The notes under the pieces are model-generated. The model was not told the origin of the DNA. It saw only the letters and a program-made list of their open reading frames with translations, and did not search any database. Below, one piece after another: positions 10,328-20,169 of a stretch of DNA of 64,000 bases (the first letter of the stretch is position 1; each line of letters begins with the position of its first letter). This DNA is from Lumbricus rubellus (Eukaryota > Annelida > Clitellata > Crassiclitellata > Lumbricidae): contig OX243821.1 of NCBI GenBank assembly GCA_945859605.1, positions 20,247,713-20,311,712 on the forward strand, read 5' to 3'. The position numbers and the translations under genes are program-made.

Positions 10328-10423
10328 AAGAGAGCTAATTAATCTCAAAAATTAGCGAACGTATAATGCTTAAACTAAATACAAACAATTCTTATACTAA
10401 ATGCAATCACAAAATACCTTATA

Positions 10424-10981
10424 CTACAATCTCGATAAGCAGTCTGCTACTACATTCAACTTTCCTTTCTTATAGTTCAACAGAATGTCAAAATTTTGCA
10501 ATGATAAAGACCATCTGACTAACTTAGCAGACTTCGACATTGACTCAGTCAAATAAACTAAAGGATTATGATCAGTGAACACATTAATCTTGGAACCAAT
10601 AATGATTTCTTTCAATTTGTTTAAAGCCCATATGATTGCATAGGCTTCCTTCTCAATCGTCGCCCATCTCCTCTGGGTATCTGTCAGCTTCTGGCTGATA
10701 AATGAAACGGGACGTTCTATCCCCTCATCGTCCACTTGTGACAGCACAGCCCCCACAGCAAAATCACTGCTATCACAGTACAAATTAAATGGTTTGCCAA
10801 CCTCGAACATGTACAGAATAACATTCGATAAAACAATTTCTTTAAGAGAATCAAAAGATTTCTGGTGGTCCTCAGTCCAAACAATGTTCTCAGGTGTCTG
10901 CTTGCTAGTTAAATCTGTCAATGGTTTAGCAATCTCAGCAAAATTACAAATAAATTGTCTGTAGAAACCAAAGAATCTCAA
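10424..10981 (-). pseudogene. RT connection and RNase H remnant of pol
   Basis: 185 codons after an in-frame TGA, with no ATG of its own. It begins in the segment that follows the RT palm in Ty3/Gypsy elements (LRFFGFYRQFICNFAEIAKP, then W-x5-KSFDSLKE). The complete RNase H fold follows, with the acidic residues in order: D in LYCDSSDFAVGAVLSQ, E in TIEKEAYAIIWAL, D in VFTDHNPLVYL and the final D in NVVADCLSRL. The polymerase core that should precede it is absent, so this is the 3' part of a deleted pol. RNase H would remove the RNA template strand in a working element; here no start codon or fusion to the upstream ORF is available. Confidence 0.9.
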
Positions 10982-10989
10982 TCAATTAG

Positions 10990-13900
10990 TTAGCAAATGT
11001 TAGGATTCTTCGGGTTCAGCACCACTTCCTGTTCTACCAGTGTACATAATCCAGGTTTGTCCGAAACTCTGTCTGCATAACAGTTCAGTACATCCAGTAG
11101 CTGTTTCTGTTGCTCGCTCGTAAGATGTCCGATCTGTTCATAGTCCAATTGCAGCGATTTCTGTGTCGTCTCTGCATGGTCTTCTTTCAATGGTAGCTCT
11201 ACCACTGATCCAAATTCGTCGTCCTCTTCCACGATGAGACCACACGATAATGTTCTTGCGATGAACTTCCTCATTTTGTTGGCATGGACGATTCGTCGGC
11301 CGTTTTCATTCATGTCCACCAGATACGAATACTTGGATCTTCTTTGTAGCACTGTACATGGACCATGCCATCGTGAGATCAATTTATTGGTTGACGTTGG
11401 ATACAGGACGATGACGTTTTCTCCTGGTTCGAATTCTTTATCCTTGGCCCTCTTGTTGTATTGACTGGCGTATTGTTTTTGCTTTTCCTCTGCACAATTC
11501 TCAGCAAATATCAAAGCTTTCTCCATGTCTGCTCTTAAGTTCTTCAGGTACTTTGCTGGTTGTACTCCAATGTTTGGCGGTAGATTTATTTCTTTGGTCC
11601 AGCTTTCCTTTAAGATAGTTAATGGTCCTCTTGGCATTTTTCCATACACCAGCAGATATGGTGCCACTCCTGTCGTTGCGTTGGGAACTTCTCTCAATGC
11701 CCATACGGTAAACGGAATGATTTTATGCCACTGTCTTGGATTTTCCACAATGACATGATGTACCATCTTCTTGAACGTCTGATTCCATCTCTCAACTAAT
11801 CCAGCTGCCTCTGGATGCCCCGGTGAATCGAATCGTGGACAGCATCCCATCAATTTCAAAAATTCTCTTGTAAGACTGGCTGTAAAATTCGTGCCTCTGT
11901 CGCTGGTGATCACAGACGGCACCCCCACGTCAATGAAAAGCTTCATCAAAGCTTCGCACACAGCCTTAGCAGTCAATGACTTCAGCAAGAAGATTGTCGG
12001 CCATCTTGTACATGAATCCACTATGCACAAGCAATACTTATGCCCAGCTGCTGACTTCGGTTCTATTGGGCCTACCACGTCCATAGTCATCCGTCGGAAT
12101 GGAACATCTTCCCTTGGAATTGGTGTAATCGGCACTCGATCCATCACCAAACTTCGTGCCTTCAGCTGACACTTCTCACAGGACTTACAAAATTTCACCA
12201 CGTCTCGACGCATCTTTGGCCAGACAAAGGACAACTTGATTCTCTCTCGTGTCTTCTCTTCTCCCAAGTGTCCGCCAAATACTGACTCGTGAGCTAATTC
12301 CATTACTTGAATTCTTCTCTCTTTCGGTAACACCAACTGATACACAAGCTGATCCAGCATTTGATGCTTCTTATACAGCAATCCATTCACCACGATAAAC
12401 TCTGATCCTTGGTCTTCAGCGATCCTCCACCACGATTTCAGTGACTCGCCATTTCTCTGCTGCTCCTCGAATTTCTTCGCATCTTCCAGCTGTCTTTCAT
12501 CGTTCGAATTCTCTGTGAACAAGTCCCTCATACTTGTCTCCAGTTCAGCGTCGCTTCCGGAATCTTCACTATCATTTCGTTCACATGCAGCCATCTCTTC
12601 TTCAGTTTCATTGTTCTCAGATGTTGTTCTTTCGTCATCTTGGATGCTGAGTTCATCTTCGCTTTCCGTGTCATCTTCTTGCGAACTTTCGTTTATCGTT
12701 TCATCTTCTCCGTCTTTGACTTCTGCTCTCCGACTTTGTGCTCTTGTAGTCACATTCGCTTGTAGCTCTCCTTGCAATATACTGATTGGTGGAACCTCTT
12801 TCAGTTCTGCAATTATCTCTGGATGTAGCAGGAACTTTTCTGGATTTTCTTTACACAGTTCTGCTGAAATGCTGGCACACACTAAAGTTAAATATGGCGC
12901 GATATTTATTGTCCTGTCCTCTGTAGCTGTTCCTTCGTTACGACCGCTCATCCGCACTTCGATTTTCACCAACTTAGCTGGAATCGGCTCTCCAGCTACA
13001 CATTGCAAATGAACTCTGCCGATTTCTTCTACTGTCGTTCCTTTCAGTAGTTCCTCGTTGATTACTGGTATCTCGGTCCCCGAGTCAATCAACGCCTCGA
13101 CTTGCACAGGCTGCCCATCAGTCCCACGTATCTCCACATTTACATGCTGCAACGATATCTTCTTTATGCGTTGACACTCCTCTTTACTTTTTGTTTCTCG
13201 ACAACTTTCTGCAATGGAAGTAGTCTTTATCGCTTCTTTCAGTATGGTGAACTGCGGCGTACACTTCATCACTGACTTTACTTCTGTTTCTTGGTTGCAT
13301 TGTTCTTCCCAACCAGGAGGTGCATTTATCACTTGTATCTGGTTTACTCGAAGATTTTCTGCACTTCTGCTAAAGTTCTTCCTCAGATTTGCCGCTCCTG
13401 GTGCTTGGCAATGTTTTATTAGGTGTTTATCAGAATTGCAATTGTGGCAACGCTTCTTGATAAAACTTCTTTGCTCCTTGTTCTCCCACTTGTTGTACGG
13501 CGTGTAAGATGCATTACTTTCTGTTGGGCGTCCCAGCGGCGGAGTTCGATTGTAGGCTTGTCTGTCCCACGTTGACTGTTGTTTATCTTGCGACCACTGC
13601 TTTCCAGAATAATCATCTTTCTTTGCATCATTACTCTTGGCTTGGCTTCCGGTGTCTTTGCTATCCTTGTTCCACTTGGGTTGCTTTGGACTATTGTCCC
13701 ATGCTTCAAATTTCGGTTTGTCTTGGAACATCACACCAATCCGATTGTTTACATGTATATCTGCGAGATCTGCAACATTACTAGCTTCCAAGCATTCTGT
13801 GCCCTCTTTTGCTAAGACAAACTGTAGTGGACCTGGTGGTAAACATTCTTTCAGCTTATCCGCCACTAACAAATCAAACAGCTTCTCGTAGTCTTTGTCC

Positions 13901-14778
13901 ACTCGTCTACTTCGGACATAATAATTCAACAGGTTCTTCAGCCTAGCCGTGAACATCGTATACGTTTCTTCGGCTGTCTTCTTGGCATCTGCAAACCTTG
14001 ACCTGTACTCACGAGCTGTTAACTTGAATTCCTTCAACAAGTGCTCTTTCACTGCATCGTATTTATCTAAATTCTCAAATGACAATCGATTCAATACCGT
14101 TCGCGCTCTCGGGGTCATCAATGGCAACAACAATTTCACCCAATATTGCTTTTCCACAGCGAAGCTATTGAATGCATTTTCAACTGTTTCAAAATATAAT
14201 GGCACTTCCATCATATCATACGGCATCTTCGGTAACACATGCTTCATTGCGTCACCTATCTTCTTAATCTTGGACACCATTGTCTCACTTTCTTTGAGTC
14301 TAATCTGTTCTGACACTTCTCGGCTCTTACGATCATCTTCGTCTCTCTTCTTCAGTCGATCTTGATCTTCGATTCTCCGCAGTTCTTCCTGTTCTATCTT
14401 CTGTTGTAATAGTTCTAACTGCTTTCTGCGTTCTTCTTTTTCAATGGCCATTTCTTTAAGTTGAGCCTCCTTGATAGCAAGTTTCTTTTGTTCTAACTGC
14501 ATCTGCTCTTCTCTTTCTCTTTCTGCTTTTTCCAAATTGTCTTTTCCGGCTTGAAATTCTTCCTGACGAATTTCTTCTGCTCTCTCCAGTTCTTGTAAAC
14601 GCATCTTTTCTTTTTCTTCCTCGCGAGCCTTTTTGTCCTCAATCTGCTGCTTTCGTATTTCTTCATCGCTTTTTCTTGCTTTTTCGTACTCTATCATTAA
14701 CTCCATCCTTCTTCGTTCTGATTCGTCACGATCTATTTTCATTTGTTCTAACTGAAGCTGGAACTGTTGCTTCTGCAT
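10990..14778 (-). CDS. Gag-protease-integrase polyprotein of Gmr1-like element
   Basis: Open frame of 1262 codons from its first Met (codon start at 14778); the frame is open further upstream into the gag coiled coil. In order: a Glu/Lys/Arg-rich coiled coil (residues 1-170); a capsid-like region (about 190-350); a CCHC zinc knuckle CHNCNSDKHLIKHC (about 441-455); a retropepsin active site LIDSGTEIPVI (Asp near 564); a long acidic Ser/Glu linker (about 660-750); an HHCC integrase zinc finger (LAHESVFGGHLGEEK...CKSCEKC); and a DDE core with D in MDVVGP, D in ITSDRGTNF and E in GLVERWNQ. A GPY/F-like WHGPCTVLQRRSKYSYLV follows, then the segment that normally leads into RT (LTSEQQKQLLDVLNCYADR), and TAA. 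Integrase therefore lies before RT, unlike canonical Gypsy. The 5' end is cut off from the gag start by a frameshift at 14920-14925. Confidence 0.92.
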   Translation of the reverse strand: MQKQQFQLQLEQMKIDRDESERRRMELMIEYEKARKSDEEIRKQQIEDKKAREEEKEKMRLQELERAEEIRQEEFQAGKDNLEKAEREREEQMQLEQKKLAIKEAQLKEMAIEKEERRKQLELLQQKIEQEELRRIEDQDRLKKRDEDDRKSREVSEQIRLKESETMVSKIKKIGDAMKHVLPKMPYDMMEVPLYFETVENAFNSFAVEKQYWVKLLLPLMTPRARTVLNRLSFENLDKYDAVKEHLLKEFKLTAREYRSRFADAKKTAEETYTMFTARLKNLLNYYVRSRRVDKDYEKLFDLLVADKLKECLPPGPLQFVLAKEGTECLEASNVADLADIHVNNRIGVMFQDKPKFEAWDNSPKQPKWNKDSKDTGSQAKSNDAKKDDYSGKQWSQDKQQSTWDRQAYNRTPPLGRPTESNASYTPYNKWENKEQRSFIKKRCHNCNSDKHLIKHCQAPGAANLRKNFSRSAENLRVNQIQVINAPPGWEEQCNQETEVKSVMKCTPQFTILKEAIKTTSIAESCRETKSKEECQRIKKISLQHVNVEIRGTDGQPVQVEALIDSGTEIPVINEELLKGTTVEEIGRVHLQCVAGEPIPAKLVKIEVRMSGRNEGTATEDRTINIAPYLTLVCASISAELCKENPEKFLLHPEIIAELKEVPPISILQGELQANVTTRAQSRRAEVKDGEDETINESSQEDDTESEDELSIQDDERTTSENNETEEEMAACERNDSEDSGSDAELETSMRDLFTENSNDERQLEDAKKFEEQQRNGESLKSWWRIAEDQGSEFIVVNGLLYKKHQMLDQLVYQLVLPKERRIQVMELAHESVFGGHLGEEKTRERIKLSFVWPKMRRDVVKFCKSCEKCQLKARSLVMDRVPITPIPREDVPFRRMTMDVVGPIEPKSAAGHKYCLCIVDSCTRWPTIFLLKSLTAKAVCEALMKLFIDVGVPSVITSDRGTNFTASLTREFLKLMGCCPRFDSPGHPEAAGLVERWNQTFKKMVHHVIVENPRQWHKIIPFTVWALREVPNATTGVAPYLLVYGKMPRGPLTILKESWTKEINLPPNIGVQPAKYLKNLRADMEKALIFAENCAEEKQKQYASQYNKRAKDKEFEPGENVIVLYPTSTNKLISRWHGPCTVLQRRSKYSYLVDMNENGRRIVHANKMRKFIARTLSCGLIVEEDDEFGSVVELPLKEDHAETTQKSLQLDYEQIGHLTSEQQKQLLDVLNCYADRVSDKPGLCTLVEQEVVLNPKNPNIC

Positions 14779-14878
14779 GTCTATCTCTTGTTGTCTTATC
14801 CTTTCTAATTTTTCTGCTCTTTCCGCTCGTTGCTCCTCTTTCTCTTTCTCCTCTTGTTTACGCTCTTTCTCCTCTTGT

Positions 14879-15301
14879 TTACGCTCTTTCTCCTCTTGTC
14901 TGCGCTGCTCTTCTTTCTCTTTTTTCTTCTTGTTTACGCTCTTTCTCCTCTTGTTTACGCTCTTTCTCCTCTTGTCTGCGCTGCTCTTCTTTCTCTTTTT
15001 CTTCTTGTTTACGCTCTTTCTCCTCTTGTTTACGCTGCTCCTCTTTCATTATCATGAATTGCAGCAACGCCTCCATAGACATCGGTGCCTCAGGCTTCTC
15101 CACTGGCTTCTCCGCAGCGCCTCCGACAGCACCTTCTTCTTCTTTCTTAGCCCAAACCTCGGCTAAATTTCTCATCAATTCTTCCCTCGACATTTGTGCA
15201 ACTTCTTCTGCGTCTAGATCTGCTTCAATTAGCAGTTTTATCAGTCTATCAGTAGACATCTTCTTAATATTTGCTTGCTTTTTCTCCGTAAGTTTCTCCA
15301 T
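14879..15301 (-). pseudogene. N-terminal gag fragment, frameshifted
   Basis: 140 codons from ATG at 15301: an N-terminal domain (MEKLTEKKQANIKKMSTDRL ...), a PVEKPEAPMSMEALLQFMIM segment and the start of an EEKERKQEE coiled coil. A 75-bp (25-residue) unit of the coiled coil is tandemly duplicated. One copy has five T on the plus strand (14996-15000) while the other has six (14920-14925). The extra base shifts the frame, the ORF ends at 14879, and the downstream polyprotein continues in the other frame. Without it gag and the downstream domains would be one long ORF. It could be a mutation or an assembly error in a homopolymer; programmed frameshifting is less likely, given the intact sister repeat. 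Confidence 0.88.
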
Positions 15302-15619
15302 CTTACTTCTTTACTTTACTGATGCTAGTCGATAAATAGTAGGCTACTCTTCAAATGTTTGCAATTGACTGACTTCAATTCTTTAAGCAAACTTCAATAG
15401 ACAAGCAAGTTTTTTCTACCTCGTAGTCGTTGTGTTGTCGTTTCTCACTGACGTACGGATGCTCGATGTATCGTTGCTTCTCCCGTGTGCTCGGCTCCTC
15501 GATAAATTCGCAGCGTCCGTTCCTCCACAACGTCTGTTGATTGAATAGAATCCCTCCGTTCGTAACTACGATCGTTCTCCTGCAACTTGGATCGTTATCC
15601 TGCAACTTGTATCGTTATC
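15302..15619 (-). other. Leader between PBS and gag
   Basis: Untranslated leader of the element. It contains a tandem 20-bp duplication (CCTGCAACTTGGATCGTTAT and its variant, 15579-15618) just inside the PBS. A 76-codon ORF here (15375-15605, minus) has no recognisable product. Confidence 0.6.
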
Positions 15620-15636
15620 TCACCGCAACGACACCA
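15620..15636 (-). other. Primer-binding-site candidate
   Basis: On the minus strand, TGGTGTCGTTGCGGTGA starts two bases after the 5' LTR. The leading TGG fits pairing with a tRNA CCA end. I cannot assign the tRNA with confidence. Confidence 0.6.
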
Positions 15637-15638
15637 AA

Positions 15639-16158
15639 TGTCACAAGTCTTTTCCCTCTTCTTCTCTACGTGTGACCTTCAGTCTCTTCGGAAGCTTCTT
15701 TGTATAAGTTCGTGGTAGCGTAGGCCTATCCCTAGATAACTGTTTCATTAGCTAAATGGCTAGGTTAAAGAATCTACAGTCTTTCACTGTTTTGTTAACC
15801 AACAACGACGACGTGTTTAACTCTTCTTATTATACTCCAAAATCCGATATAAAGTAAAACGATCAGCAACAACACAACAATGACTACACTTGCGTTATCA
15901 TAACAACTACACGACTACTATCTTCATCAGTCTACTCTATCGCAACTCAACAACAACTCTTACAGCCTATCTCAACGGCTCTCAACACGCAACTCTCCTT
16001 CTTCTCTTCCACTCCCTTCTTGTACAATTAACGTACGCTCGTCTAGACGTCACGTGCTGTCCAGACAATCACCTGTGCAGACGCCGCGCGGCAATTTGCA
16101 CCTGGCCTACTTACGTCGCTGTACGACAATCGGCGTGCACTGATTAAATTAGCTGACA
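15639..16158 (-). repeat. 5' LTR of Gmr1-like element
   Basis: 520 bp, reading the same as the copy at 9787-10306 throughout. As the 5' LTR it should carry the promoter and transcription start. Confidence 0.95.
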
Positions 16159-16163
16159 ATGTA
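16159..16163. repeat. Target-site duplication (right), ATGTA
   Basis: Matches 9782-9786 exactly. Confidence 0.93.
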
Positions 16164-16349
16164 TATATATATAAATTATATGCATATATACCCATACATT
16201 TTTGTATTATATCTAATGCATATATTTGAGTGTACATGATATATATATATATATATAGTATTTGCGCTACTACTATACACACTGCAGTGCATATGCAGTC
16301 TATTTACATGTAATTGTATAGCTTGCGCTTCTTAAATCGAAGAGGGCAT

Positions 16350-16351
<2 letters not shown>

Positions 16352-16422
<71 letters not shown>

Positions 16423-16468
16423 CACGCACACACACGCACACACACGCACACGCGCACACACACGTAAA
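16352..16468. repeat. (CA)n repeat
   Basis: CA dinucleotide array with CACG variants, in the intron next to the lectin exon. Confidence 0.95.
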
Positions 16469-16658
16469 TCACCACCACCACCACCACCATACCACATCAC
16501 CACACCACACACTCGCGTAACTACATGTATGTTTGTATGTATGTAAGTAGATAGGTGTGATTGTACGTACGTATGGGTGTATGCGTATACGTATACGCAC
16601 GTATGCACGTATGTACGCATGCAATATAATGTACACACGCATAAATGTATACACTCAC

Positions 16659-16943
16659 CATCAACGCATCTGTAAGCCGCCTCAAGATGCCATGTAACAT
16701 CATTGGGACAAGGATTCAGCTGCCTCAATCCCGCATCCATGATGCTCACAGTGCAGCTTGACTGTCCACTGCATCTTGAGTCAAGCAGGCGAAGTGCATC
16801 CTTGTAGCAAGGCATGTAGCCGAGGTTACGCTTTACGCAGCGCCCGATGCGTAGTCGGCCGAAGCTTGCCGACTCCATGAGAACGACCTGGGTCGCTTGG
16901 CAGGCGGCGGAGAAAGAGTCCTCCTGACAGTACTCCTTGACGT
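16659..16943 (-). CDS. Receptor SUEL/Gal-lectin domain exon
   Basis: 285-bp exon (95 codons, phase 1-1) with acceptor GTCTTTCTTTCAG (AG at 16944-16945) and donor GATG|GTGAGT (GT at 16657-16658). It encodes a complete SUEL-type (rhamnose-binding, Gal_Lectin) domain. Landmarks are EYCQEDSFSAACQATQVVLM, ESASFGRLRIGRC, YMPCYKDALRLLDSRCSGQ, SSCTVSI, LNPCPNDVTWHLEAAYRCVD. These include the family's A/S-x-F-G-R, C-x-G-x-x-S-C-x-V, NPC-P-x-D and the closing L-x-x-x-Y-x-C. SUEL domains bind carbohydrate (often rhamnose or galactose) in egg lectins and also occur in receptors such as latrophilins and EVA-1. The exon joins in frame to the CUB exon (split codon G|TT, Val) across an 11-kb intron. More 5' exons, including a signal peptide, must exist but were not found. 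Confidence 0.9.
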
Positions 16944-16964
16944 CTGAAAGAAAGACATTATCAT

Positions 16965-17345
16965 CGGTTTTGTAGTCGTCGTCGTTGTCATAATCGTCGT
17001 CGTAGTGGTCATCATCATAGTCGTCGAGGACGTTGTGGGGGGAGAGGAGAGGAGGAGAAGGATGAGGATTATGAAGAAGATAAGGAGAAGGAGGAAGAAG
17101 TGGAAGAGGAGAGGAGAAGGATGACGATTAGGAACAAGAGGAGGAGTAGGTAGAGGAGAAGGAGGGGAAGATGAGGAGGAGGAAGAAGAGGAAGAGGACT
17201 GTAGGAGAGGAAAAGGATGAGGAAACATAGGAGGAGGAAGGAAAGAGGACGAGGAGAACGAAGAAGAAGAGGATGGAGAGGAAGAGGAAGACGAGGAGGA
17301 GGAGGAGGAGGAAGTGGAGGAGGAGGAGGAGAGGGTAGAGTTGTA
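16965..17345. repeat. (CGT)n then (GGA)n repeats
   Basis: TCGTCG/TCATC to about 17035, then purine-rich GGA/GAA. Ser-rich minus-strand ORFs here are artefacts. Confidence 0.9.
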
Positions 17346-17714
17346 GTGGATCAACGATTAGAATTGCACGCTACGTGATATGAAAGAGTGAGTGTGTGCC
17401 ATAATCGACTCCCTACGCTTGTTTGCTTATGTAAATTCCAGTTGATTATAATATTGAGATTAAATCTCAGGGTAGAGTTCTACTACATGAATTCAATTGA
17501 TCGAATACACGTCGTAACTTCTATGTCGCAAATTGGCAGCATTTAATTGTCTCCACCCATGGCATGGCAGCAACGTCCAGTTTCAAGACAATGCACTGAA
17601 TGCTGGAGATTTTTATAGACCCTTTTATTATCGGCTGCTTTGTGTGCGCAGCGGCCGAGGCGAAAATCGATCGCGACACTTGTCGACTGCGCACTTAACC
17701 GATCGAGGCAGGAA
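17346..17714. other. No supported feature
   Basis: Unique-looking sequence. A short inverted pair TGTGCGCAG...CTGCGCAC (17641-17695) is present, but no gene is recognised. Confidence 0.35.
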
Positions 17715-17825
17715 CAACAGGAACCGGGGAACAAGAGCAGCAGCGGAACAAGAGCAGCGGAACAAGAGCGGAACAAGAGCAGCGAGGAACAAGAGCAGCG
17801 GAACAAGAGCAGCGAGGAACGGTGA
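17715..17825. repeat. 14-bp minisatellite (GGAACAAGAGCAGC)
   Basis: About seven units and variants in tandem. Confidence 0.85.
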
Positions 17826-18166
17826 ACAGGTTGTAGGAGGAAAGTGTCCGGAAGTCGCCGAGTTGGCGCCGATGTTTGGTTCTCGGATTTGGTGTCAGAG
17901 GTGGGATCAATATGTTTGTGAGAAGAAGAGAGGGACGAGAGGAAATACGGTGTGTACAGGGGCAGTGAGAGGGAGTGAGAGAGGTTGTGATAGGAGAGAC
18001 AGACAGACTTACAGAGATGAAGCGGAAATAGGGGAGGTAGAGGCATGGGAGAGAGAAGGAGAGAGAAAGGGGAGATAAGAGAGGGAGAGATAGGTAGGAG
18101 AGATATAGCGAAGGGAGGGAGAGATAGGCGAGTCGGAAAGGTTGGAGAGAGATAGACAGAGACAGA

Positions 18167-18385
18167 CAGTGGCTGCGCCAGAATTTCAGTTTGGGGGGGG
18201 GGCTGAATTCGCGGAGGAAATTTTCCATTTTCATTCGCCAAAATTTCTGACGACCTTTTTTGTCATTTGATTCATTTGGAGCTGGGGGTGCTGATATCAT
18301 GGAAATATTTCATTTTTACATGTAAAAAAACAGGATGGCCTTTCTTAGGGGAGCTTAGTCCCTAGTCCCCCTGGCACCGCTACTG
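18167..18385. mobile_element. Possible hAT MITE, diverged
   Basis: Ends CAGTGGCTGCGCCAG and CTGGCACCGCTACTG form a 15-bp inverted repeat with about three mismatches. No clean 8-bp target duplication is visible; the left flank is a GACA repeat. Confidence 0.5.
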
Positions 18386-18399
18386 ATAGATACGGAGAT

Positions 18400-18597
18400 A
18401 CACAGTGAGAGAGAGAGAATGAGTGAGAAAGAGAGTGACAGACAGATAGACAAACAGAGACAGGGACAAAGAGAAAGAGAGACATGCACATTTGAAAGAG
18501 AAAAAAAGAGCACAGATATTGGGAAGAATAGAGAACCACAGAGACAGATGTGGAGAAAGAAACAGACATACAGACAGAGACAAACAAACAGACAGAC

Positions 18598-18642
<45 letters not shown>

Positions 18643-18685
18643 TTGAACGACGCATGGGAACTTTGGGAAGGTTCCTATAGGATGC

Positions 18686-18765
<80 letters not shown>

Positions 18766-18976
18766 CTCTCTCTCTCTCTCTCTCTCGATCTCTCGATCTC
18801 TCTCTCTCTCGATCTCTCGATCTCTCTCTCTCTCGATATCTGTCTATGTATCTCTCTCTGTCTCTGTTTCTCTGTCTATCTGTCTATCTGTTTATCTGTC
18901 TGTCTCTGTCTGTCTCTGTCTTATCTGTCTCATCTGTCTCTGTCTTATCTGTCTGTCTCTGTCTTATCTGCCTGTC

Positions 18977-19025
<49 letters not shown>

Positions 19026-19035
19026 GTCTGTCCCT
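18400..19035. repeat. (GA)n/(GACA)n then (CT)n/(TGTC)n
   Basis: A purine array (18400-18640) is followed after 45 bp by a pyrimidine array (18690-19035), so the region is a large imperfect inverted repeat of GA and CT runs. Confidence 0.93.
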
Positions 19036-19264
19036 CTATATAATACATATACATGCATGTTACATGTAATTTTGTCCGCCTTACAGAGGCCATGGAGCCA
19101 GGGAAGCTCCTACAAAACAAGCGCAGACAAAGAGGCTGACAGTATAGAGGAGGAAGTACCGTATACTCGCCATGGAGCCAGCGTTGACATTTCGTTCCAT
19201 TAGCATCGGATGTTACGCAGTTGAATATTGTCGCCGTACATGTCTAAGCATCTCCCGTGTCTAC

Positions 19265-19760
19265 GAGATGAGGAGGAGGAGGGGGAGGGGGAAGAGGAGG
19301 AGGAGGAGGAGGAGGAGGGAGCATGGAGGAGGATGGGAAGTAGAGGAGACAGCGGGAAGAAGGTGGGAGGAGGGAGGTGGAATGGGAAGAGGAAGAGCCA
19401 AGAAGGGAGGGAGTTGCCGGACTGGATTAGCCGGGAACGAAGGTCAGAGCGGGGCAACGGTGGAATGGATGGCGTGAATGGAGGCGGGATGAATGGCCAG
19501 ATGGATGAAGGGATGGATGGATGAGTGAATGGATGGATGAGTGGGTGGGTGGGTGAATGAGTGGATGGATGGGTGGGTGGATGGATGGAAGGGATGAATG
19601 GATGGATGGACGGATGGATGAGTGGGTGAGTCATTCATTCAATCTGTCTATTCGTCTGCCTGCATGTCTGTCTGTCTACCTGTCTGTATACCTGTCTGTT
19701 TGTCTGTCTGTCTGTGTGTCAGTCAGTCAGTAAGTAAGTCAGTGAGTCAGGGAGTCACAG
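19265..19760. repeat. (GGA)n, (GGAT)n and (TGTC)n repeats
   Basis: GGA runs to 19330, GGAT units at 19464-19625, TGTC units at 19640-19720. Confidence 0.9.
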
Positions 19761-20169
19761 TGGATAGATGAACGGACGGACAGTACGACTTACCGACACA
19801 TGGATGGATGGATTGATTGAGGGAAACCTGGATGCAGACGTAGAGGAAGAACCGAAGAAGAGGATGAAAGAGAAAAGAGGAATTGCTGGAACAGGGAGAG
19901 GAACCGAGAGTGCGATGGGACGAAATGGGGAAAATGGGGTGGGGTGGAATAGAGGGGCAGGACGATAAGGACGATAGGATACTGAGACAGGACAATAAGG
20001 ACGATAGAATACTGAGACAGGACAACGGCGATATCATCATCTCATCCGTCAATGTCCGTGTAGCATCTTTTGGTCGAGAGATAAGCAAAGCCACGGTGGG
20101 TCAATAAGAGGAAGGAGGAAGGCGGATCAGAGGGAGGTTATAGGAGAGTAAATTGTGATAAAGGGGGGG

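Larger units (their letters stand above)
9787..16158 (-). mobile_element. Gmr1-like LTR retrotransposon, RT core deleted
   Basis: A complete 6372-bp insertion in minus orientation, flanked by ATGTA target duplications. It has two 520-bp LTRs (9787-10306 and 15639-16158), identical as far as I can read them, plus a PBS candidate next to the 5' LTR and a polypurine tract next to the 3' LTR. Coding order is gag - zinc knuckle - protease - integrase - GPY/F-like module - pre-RT segment - RNase H. Integrase upstream of RT/RNase H is the hallmark of the Gmr1 clade of Ty3/Gypsy elements. The fingers/palm part of reverse transcriptase, with its YxDD motif, is missing between 10990 and 10981, and gag carries a 1-base frameshift. 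The copy therefore cannot replicate on its own, although identical LTRs point to recent movement. It sits in an intron of the lectin receptor gene, in the same orientation. Confidence 0.93.
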
